Shown here: positions 5,436-9,331 of the stretch, one piece after another
Position numbering within the stretch: position 1 is the stretch's first letter
Layout of the letters: each line of letters starts with the position of its first letter
Source: Candidatus Neomicrothrix sp. UBA814
GTDB taxonomy: Bacteria > Actinomycetota > Acidimicrobiia > Acidimicrobiales > Poriferisodalaceae
Direction: 5' to 3'
Assembly (NCBI GenBank): GCA_002296525.1
Contig: DBIA01000033.1
Span: 6,971-16,301, forward strand
Length of the DNA: 9,331 nt
Notes under the pieces: generated by a model
Database searches by the model: none
Seen by the model: the letters and a program-made list of their open reading frames with translations, nothing else
What the model was told of the DNA's origin: nothing
Position numbers and translations under genes: made by a program

Positions 5436-7121
5436 ATGGACTATGACATCGTTATTCGAAACGGAACCATTATTGATGGAACCGGCGCAGAAGGCTTCGC
5501 CGCTGACGTAGCGATCTCGAGCGGTCGAATTGTTGAAGTTGGCGACGTAAACGGCAGCGCTCAAAGAGAAATAGACGCCCAAGGCCAACTGGTAACACCA
5601 GGCTTTGTGGACATTCACACCCATTTCGACGGTCAAGTTTGCTGGGACAAGCAAGTAACACCCTCGTCCTGGCATGGTGTCACCACCATCGTGATGGGCA
5701 ACTGCGGAGTTGGATTCGCCCCGGTTCGCCCAGGTACCGAAAACGAGCTGGTAGAGCTCATGGAAAGCGTGGAAGACATCCCGGGAACTGCACTGCACGA
5801 AGGAATCCCCTGGGGATGGGAGACGTTCGCGGAATACCTGGATGTCATTGACACCCCTTACACGATCGACATAGCGGCCCAGGCCCCACATGTTGCTATT
5901 CGCCACTTCGTTATGGGTGAGCGCTGTTACGACGACGCTACTGCTGAAGACATGCAACAAATGAGTCACATCACGAAAGAGGCTCTACAAGCAGGCGCAG
6001 TAGGTTTCAGCACCAGTCGTTTCTACGGCCACCGAGATAAGGCCGGGAACCTCGTGCCGGGAACCAACGCAAGTAGCGACGAAATGATCGCTATCGCAGA
6101 GGCGTTCTCACATGTTGACCACGGAGCCATTGAAATTATTTCAGACCACCTAAAAACTGACGAAGAGCTGGAGTGGATCGAACACATGGCAAGGGTCACC
6201 GGTCGACCCCTAACCACCTTGGTCACCCCAGAAACCGGCGAGGAAATTTGGAAGCTGGCTGAACGCCTTAGAGCAGAAGGCGTAGAGATACGACCTCAAG
6301 CCGGAGCCCGACTCGCATCAATACTGATGACTCTTGAAGGCACGGTTAACCCGATGCGGCAGTTCCCGTCCTATGATGCGATCCGAGAGCTGCCGATAGA
6401 GCAACAAAGAAATCTCCTGCGATCTCCAGAATTCAGATCGAAAGTTCTTGCGGACGAACCCAAAGTCGCCCGAGATCGCGACACCAACAGAATGATTTCC
6501 TCCTGGGACAAGATGTTCGTGTTACCCGAAGATCTCTCATACGAGCCTGGATACGAGGATTCCCTCGAAGGAAGGGCGACCAGCGAAGGAATTTCCGTCC
6601 GAGAAGCATTGATGGACGCCATGGCTGATGGTCGCCCAATCCTCTACCTGTTTGGAGATTACGACTACACGGTCCAACCCCAGTTCGACTTCATTTCGCG
6701 AGACCAATCGGTATTCGGTCTGTCTGATGGTGGCGCTCATGTGGGAGTGCTATGCGACGCAAGCGTTCCCACCTACATGCTTGCTTATGCCACTCGAGAT
6801 CGACAGAAAGGACCACAACTTCCCCTTGAATTCGTTGTGCACAAAATGTCGCAAGACACGGCACAGGTCTACGGATTCACCGATCGCGGTGTCATCGCAG
6901 AGGGGTACAAAGCCGACGTCAACATTATCGACTACGACAAAGTCCGCCTTCACGACCCAGAGATGGTCTTTGACCTGCCATCAGGTGGAAAGCGTCTCAT
7001 CCAAAAAGCTGACGGCTACACCGCCACAATTTGCGGAGGCGTCGTCACATATGAAAACGGTGTCCACACCGGAGAGATGCCAGGTCGTTTAATTCGAGGC
7101 GGCCAAATCGAAGCGGTCTGA
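5436..7121 (+). CDS. Amidohydrolase, D-aminoacylase (N-acyl-D-amino-acid deacylase) group
   Basis: This 561-residue cytoplasmic metal-dependent hydrolase belongs to the amidohydrolase superfamily. A small N-terminal beta-sandwich begins with D-Y-D-I-V-I-R-N-G and I-I-D-G-T-G, and the barrel follows after T-P-G-F-V-D-I. The H-T-H motif (His61, His63) with Asp65 provides metal ligands. Cys90 in G-N-C-G matches the metal-bridging cysteine of D-aminoacylase. His238 probably matches the His220 ligand of the Alcaligenes enzyme, and Asp431 in L-S-D-G-G-A-H is the catalytic aspartate. The C-terminus returns to the sandwich with G-x-I-A-E-G-Y-K-A-D and G-x-V-x-Y-E-N-G. Where characterised D-aminoacylases have a second histidine about 30 residues later (S-H-x-K), this protein has T-T-L-V-T. 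The family hydrolyses N-acyl-D-amino acids and related amides; the substrate here is unknown. It lies in the same orientation as the LLM gene upstream and the VOC gene downstream. Confidence 0.88.
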   Translation: MDYDIVIRNGTIIDGTGAEGFAADVAISSGRIVEVGDVNGSAQREIDAQGQLVTPGFVDIHTHFDGQVCWDKQVTPSSWHGVTTIVMGNCGVGFAPVRPGTENELVELMESVEDIPGTALHEGIPWGWETFAEYLDVIDTPYTIDIAAQAPHVAIRHFVMGERCYDDATAEDMQQMSHITKEALQAGAVGFSTSRFYGHRDKAGNLVPGTNASSDEMIAIAEAFSHVDHGAIEIISDHLKTDEELEWIEHMARVTGRPLTTLVTPETGEEIWKLAERLRAEGVEIRPQAGARLASILMTLEGTVNPMRQFPSYDAIRELPIEQQRNLLRSPEFRSKVLADEPKVARDRDTNRMISSWDKMFVLPEDLSYEPGYEDSLEGRATSEGISVREALMDAMADGRPILYLFGDYDYTVQPQFDFISRDQSVFGLSDGGAHVGVLCDASVPTYMLAYATRDRQKGPQLPLEFVVHKMSQDTAQVYGFTDRGVIAEGYKADVNIIDYDKVRLHDPEMVFDLPSGGKRLIQKADGYTATICGGVVTYENGVHTGEMPGRLIRGGQIEAV

Positions 7122-7314
7122 ATCTAGATCCTCAGCGCCCCTGGCTAGTTGCTCAACCCAAGATATTGTCCGCCAGTTACTTTCAAGGATTCGGTACCGC
7201 TCAACACCTGATCGTCTATGAGGCATTATCTGACCTAGGGGATGTCCCCTTCCTTAACCAAGACGCCACATTATTTAGCTACGGTCAGATGGCGAAGCAC
7301 AGGAGGGTCGACAA
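7122..7314 (+). promoter_or_regulatory. Intergenic region with short palindrome before the VOC gene
   Basis: The 193-base gap holds a compact palindrome at 7237-7250, AGGGGA and TCCCCT separated by TG. A 2-base gap is too small for an RNA hairpin loop, so if it matters it would be a protein-binding site. I see no terminator with a T-run after the amidohydrolase stop. The AGGAGG at 7301-7306, eight bases before the ATG at 7315, is a near-ideal ribosome binding site and fixes the start of the next gene. Confidence 0.35.
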
Positions 7315-7701
7315 ATGCCAGTAGGGCACATTGGTATCAACGTTTCGAACCTAGAGATTTCTTATTCCTATTACAGAACCCTCATGCCATACCTGGCCTA
7401 CGAGCCATTTTTGGCAGAAGACGACCAGTTCGCGTTTCAGCCAGCCAAAAATAAGAGGGGTACGTTCATCTTCTTCTATCCAGGCCAAAACGGATACCAC
7501 CCTGACTCTGTGGGATTGCAGCATCTTGCTTTTATGCTGCCCACCAGACTTAGCGTTGACGAAGCTACGGGTGTGGCAAGCGACCTTGGATCAGAGATTA
7601 TTCACTCGCCACAAGAATGGCCGGAATATCCGCCCCCTTACTACGCATCTTTTTGGCGTGACCCTGACGGGATCATGCTTGAAGCGGTGTGCCATAAGTA
7701 G
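7315..7701 (+). CDS. VOC superfamily (glyoxalase/dioxygenase fold) protein
   Basis: The protein has 128 residues, a typical length for a single-unit vicinal-oxygen-chelate protein that dimerises to form two metal sites. The first beta-strand G-H-I-G-I-N-V carries His5, G-L-Q-H-L-A-F carries His70, and the final strand F-W-R-D-P-D-G-I-M-L-E carries Glu123. Together these are the usual His/His/Glu metal ligands, so the site looks intact. The family includes glyoxalases, extradiol dioxygenases, epimerases and antibiotic-binding proteins, and nothing here selects one. The motif D-P-D-G-I-x-L-E and a Tyr/Pro-rich loop (E-Y-P-P-P-Y-Y) resemble catabolic glyoxalase/bleomycin-resistance-type members. 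A strong AGGAGG precedes the ATG. It sits between an amidohydrolase and a thiol-dependent isomerase-like gene, which favours a role in degrading a small organic molecule, but that is inference from context. Confidence 0.85.
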   Translation: MPVGHIGINVSNLEISYSYYRTLMPYLAYEPFLAEDDQFAFQPAKNKRGTFIFFYPGQNGYHPDSVGLQHLAFMLPTRLSVDEATGVASDLGSEIIHSPQEWPEYPPPYYASFWRDPDGIMLEAVCHK

Positions 7702-7863
7702 CGCTCAACATTCGTTCAATGGAGACACCACTTTTCGCATCACCAGGCAGGGGCCGTGAACACGCCACCTTTTCGGAATATCATGCGGCAGGCGCGCCAG
7801 AGTGACCTTTGTTGCCCTGGATCAGTAACAAGCGCGAACGGGCGCATGCAAACGGGTGTAAAG

Positions 7864-8433
7864 ATGAGCGAAGCTCATAGTGGAGCACGACATTTGATCA
7901 GATGCGCACATTTGTTCGACGCAGTGTTGGCTCGCATTCCTAAAGACAAATGGGGCAACCAGACCTGCTGCGAAGGCTGGGCGATAACCGACTGTGCCTC
8001 GCACGCAATCGGTGTGATGGTGAATCTCAAACACAGAGCAATTGGGGCTGAACCGGTTGACTATCAAGACGGCTCGTGGGCCGGGCCTGACCCTTCAGCG
8101 TCTTGCCGCAAGCATCTTGATGCCCTGGTTGCAGCAATCCAAGAAGCCGATTTAGCAATGGAGTTTGACCACCCGATCTTCGGTCAAGTTAAGTTGGATG
8201 ACTTTTTCGGAATGATGGCTTATGACCTCCTGGTCCACGCGTGGGACCTAGCCGACGCGGCTTCAATTGAGCACGGCATTGATGAAATCACGGCTGAAGT
8301 AGCTGTCGATAAGTCAGGTCATCTCAGTTCTCTGGTGCGATCGGAGGACTATGAATTCAATCCAGCTTGCGGCGATGGCGTCCTCGAACGATTGATCGAG
8401 TCAACGGGTAGAACACCCGTCAACGGCTGGTAG
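7864..8433 (+). CDS. TIGR03086/maleylpyruvate-isomerase-like metal-binding protein
   Basis: From the ATG at 7864 this is a 189-residue DinB-fold protein of the actinobacterial MDMPI/TIGR03086 type. The hallmark W-x4-C-C-E-G-W segment lies at 30-39, followed by D-x3-H with His47, and the helix D-L-L-V-H-A-W-D-L-A at 121-130. By comparison with mycothiol-dependent maleylpyruvate isomerase (ligands His52, Glu144, His148), His47, Asp121 and His125 fit as a His/Asp/His metal site; the Glu-to-Asp change is usual in the TIGR03086 branch. The protein may bind mycothiol or another thiol for an isomerisation or transfer. An in-frame GTG at 7756 and ATG at 7846 are open, but the added 36 residues look non-family, so 7864 is preferred despite a weak ribosome site. 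The gene ends in tandem TAG codons, and the next gene starts 17 bases later, so they are probably one operon. Confidence 0.8.
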   Translation: MSEAHSGARHLIRCAHLFDAVLARIPKDKWGNQTCCEGWAITDCASHAIGVMVNLKHRAIGAEPVDYQDGSWAGPDPSASCRKHLDALVAAIQEADLAMEFDHPIFGQVKLDDFFGMMAYDLLVHAWDLADAASIEHGIDEITAEVAVDKSGHLSSLVRSEDYEFNPACGDGVLERLIESTGRTPVNGW

Positions 8434-8450
8434 TAGGAGGGACGGTTCAT

Positions 8451-9140
8451 ATGACGAAACCGGTTGTGCTAGTGCACGGCGCATTCCACGGCGCCTGGTG
8501 TTGGGAAAGAGTCACCCCACTTTTGGACGACGCTGGGGTGCCATGGCACGCGATTGACTTGCCGAGTTGCGCAGACGCAGCGTCGGGAGCAGGAGTGCCT
8601 GAAGATAATGCGGCGGTACGAGAAGTTCTGGACGGCATACCTGGTGACGAGCCGGTAATCCTGCTTGGTCACTCACGGGGTGGAACAGTCATTACTGAAG
8701 CAGGCACCCACGCTAGAGTCGGCCATCTGGTTTATCTCACAGCGCTACTCCTAGAACAGGGAGAAAATCCGGGTAATCGACTTGGTCCGACGCTCGCAAA
8801 TGCAACCGTCAAAAATCCTGACGGGACATGGAGCGCGGATATCGGCGCCGGGGCTGACCTGTTCTACAACGATTGCGACGGCAGCAGCATCAGCTGGGCT
8901 GCGAACAAGCTTCGTTCTCAGACAGTTGCCGTTGACACCAGAAACTCGAGTGAGGCATGGAGAACAACACCAGCCACCTATGTGGTTTGTGGCCTTGATA
9001 AGGCATTACTGCCAGACGCTCAACGGTCAATGGCACAACACGCGCAACACGTAATCGAATGGGATACTGGACATTCACCGTTTCTTAACCGTCCAGAGCT
9101 CGTCGCTTCGCTGCTAGTAGGGCTGAGCGTCAGCAGCTAA
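8451..9140 (+). CDS. Alpha/beta hydrolase
   Basis: This is a compact 229-residue cytoplasmic alpha/beta hydrolase similar in layout to plant-type methylsalicylate esterase relatives and MenH-like enzymes. The oxyanion segment H-G-A-F-H-G-A-W-C-W follows the first strand at 9-18. The nucleophile elbow is G-H-S-R-G-G with Ser75, the acid is probably Asp183 in C-G-L-D-K-A, and the base His208 in T-G-H-S-P-F, so the triad is complete. There is only a short lid region between about 105 and 165. Likely reactions are ester hydrolysis or C-C bond hydrolysis of a ring-cleavage product; the substrate is unknown. AGGAGG at 8435-8440, ten bases before the ATG, is a strong ribosome site. The 17-base gap to the preceding thiol-isomerase-like gene indicates co-transcription. 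No signal peptide is present. Confidence 0.88.
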   Translation: MTKPVVLVHGAFHGAWCWERVTPLLDDAGVPWHAIDLPSCADAASGAGVPEDNAAVREVLDGIPGDEPVILLGHSRGGTVITEAGTHARVGHLVYLTALLLEQGENPGNRLGPTLANATVKNPDGTWSADIGAGADLFYNDCDGSSISWAANKLRSQTVAVDTRNSSEAWRTTPATYVVCGLDKALLPDAQRSMAQHAQHVIEWDTGHSPFLNRPELVASLLVGLSVSS

Positions 9141-9150
9141 TTAGCGCTCA
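9124..9150. repeat. Inverted repeat over the hydrolase stop codon
   Basis: TGAGCG (9124-9129) and CGCTCA (9145-9150) are exact inverted arms around a 15-base loop that holds the stop codon. A nested 10-bp palindrome GCTAATTAGC lies at 9136-9145. No T-run follows, so an intrinsic terminator is doubtful, and the next gene starts only 47 bases after the hydrolase stop. Confidence 0.25.
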
Positions 9151-9187
9151 TCATGTCTGTTGCGGGAGATTCTTTGGAGTCATAACT

Positions 9188-9331
9188 ATGTTTCGTGTTG
9201 CAAGACGTTTTGGATCCCAGCGAGAGAGGCATCTAGGCCCCGCCATCATCTGTTTGCTGGTTTTAGGTTGTTCCAGCGCTCCAACTGCTAGCCCTCAAGA
9301 AATACAAGATGATCGGGGAAGTGGGGTTAGT
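9188..9331 (+). CDS. Lipoprotein, N-terminal fragment (runs off the window)
   Basis: Only the first 48 residues are visible. They form a lipoprotein signal peptide: an Arg-rich N-region (residues 4-14), a short hydrophobic stretch around 19-26, and the lipobox V-L-G-C with the acylated cysteine at residue 28. A Ser/Thr/Pro-rich and then acidic linker follows, typical of the segment that tethers a secreted domain. The ATG is supported by GGAG at 9176-9179 eight bases upstream. Possible roles are a substrate-binding protein of a transporter or a surface hydrolase, but the mature domain lies outside the window and no function can be named. It lies in the same direction as the alpha/beta hydrolase with a 47-base gap, so co-transcription is possible. 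Confidence 0.7.
   Translation, partial: MFRVARRFGSQRERHLGPAIICLLVLGCSSAPTASPQEIQDDRGSGVS

Noticed and set aside
5301..5969. Minus-strand open frame of 222 codons over the start of the amidohydrolase
   Set aside because: It is antisense to a gene with clear metal-binding motifs and a good start; no family resemblance was seen.
6628..7092. Second + strand open frame of 154 codons inside the amidohydrolase gene
   Set aside because: It overlaps the conserved S-D-G-G-A-H region in a different frame and encodes no recognisable domain.
1..9331. CRISPR arrays, tRNA or rRNA genes, transposases, integrases, attachment sites
   Set aside because: I looked on both strands and saw no regularly spaced repeats, no cloverleaf-type sequences and no proteins of these classes.

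Overview
The window looks like a chromosomal segment of an actinobacterium. The evidence is indirect: a luciferase-like monooxygenase (LLM) of the type that usually uses coenzyme F420, a TIGR03086/mycothiol-type maleylpyruvate-isomerase-like protein, a DUF3089 lipoprotein, a D-aminoacylase-like amidohydrolase of the kind common in Mycobacteriales and Acidimicrobiia, and several GTG/TTG starts. By eye the GC content is moderate rather than very high, which would suit a marine Acidimicrobiia-like lineage better than a high-GC soil actinomycete, but that placement is inference. I see no rRNA, tRNA, CRISPR array, insertion sequence or phage gene.

Left part (1-2705). After about 330 bases without a convincing gene comes a small DUF1772 membrane protein on the + strand. 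Its 3' end overlaps the 3' end of a convergent, minus-strand DUF3089 alpha/beta-hydrolase lipoprotein by 33 bases. Further right on the minus strand lies a small four-helix membrane protein of unknown function, placed directly behind a crotonase-fold gene.

Centre (2715-5282). A crotonase (enoyl-CoA hydratase/isomerase family) on the minus strand and a TetR-family regulator on the + strand are divergent. Between them is a near-perfect 26-bp palindrome with two 11-bp arms, lying over the likely TetR promoter. This is the classic layout of an autoregulated local repressor that also controls its divergent neighbour. The LLM oxidoreductase follows the regulator closely on the + strand.

Right part (5436-9331), all on the + strand: an amidohydrolase of the D-aminoacylase group, a small VOC (glyoxalase-fold) protein, a thiol-dependent isomerase-like (DinB/MDMPI) protein, an alpha/beta hydrolase, and the start of a second lipoprotein that runs off the window.

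Taken together, the crotonase, flavin/F420 oxidoreductase, amidohydrolase, VOC protein, thiol-dependent isomerase-like protein and alpha/beta hydrolase read like a catabolic locus for an unidentified organic substrate: oxidation, hydrolysis of an amide or cyclic bond, possible ring-product isomerisation, ester or C-C hydrolysis, and CoA-thioester processing. The substrate cannot be deduced from the sequence. Two of the enzymes appear to lack a residue that is standard in their family (the second catalytic Glu of the crotonase; a metal-binding His of the amidohydrolase), so textbook names should be used cautiously.
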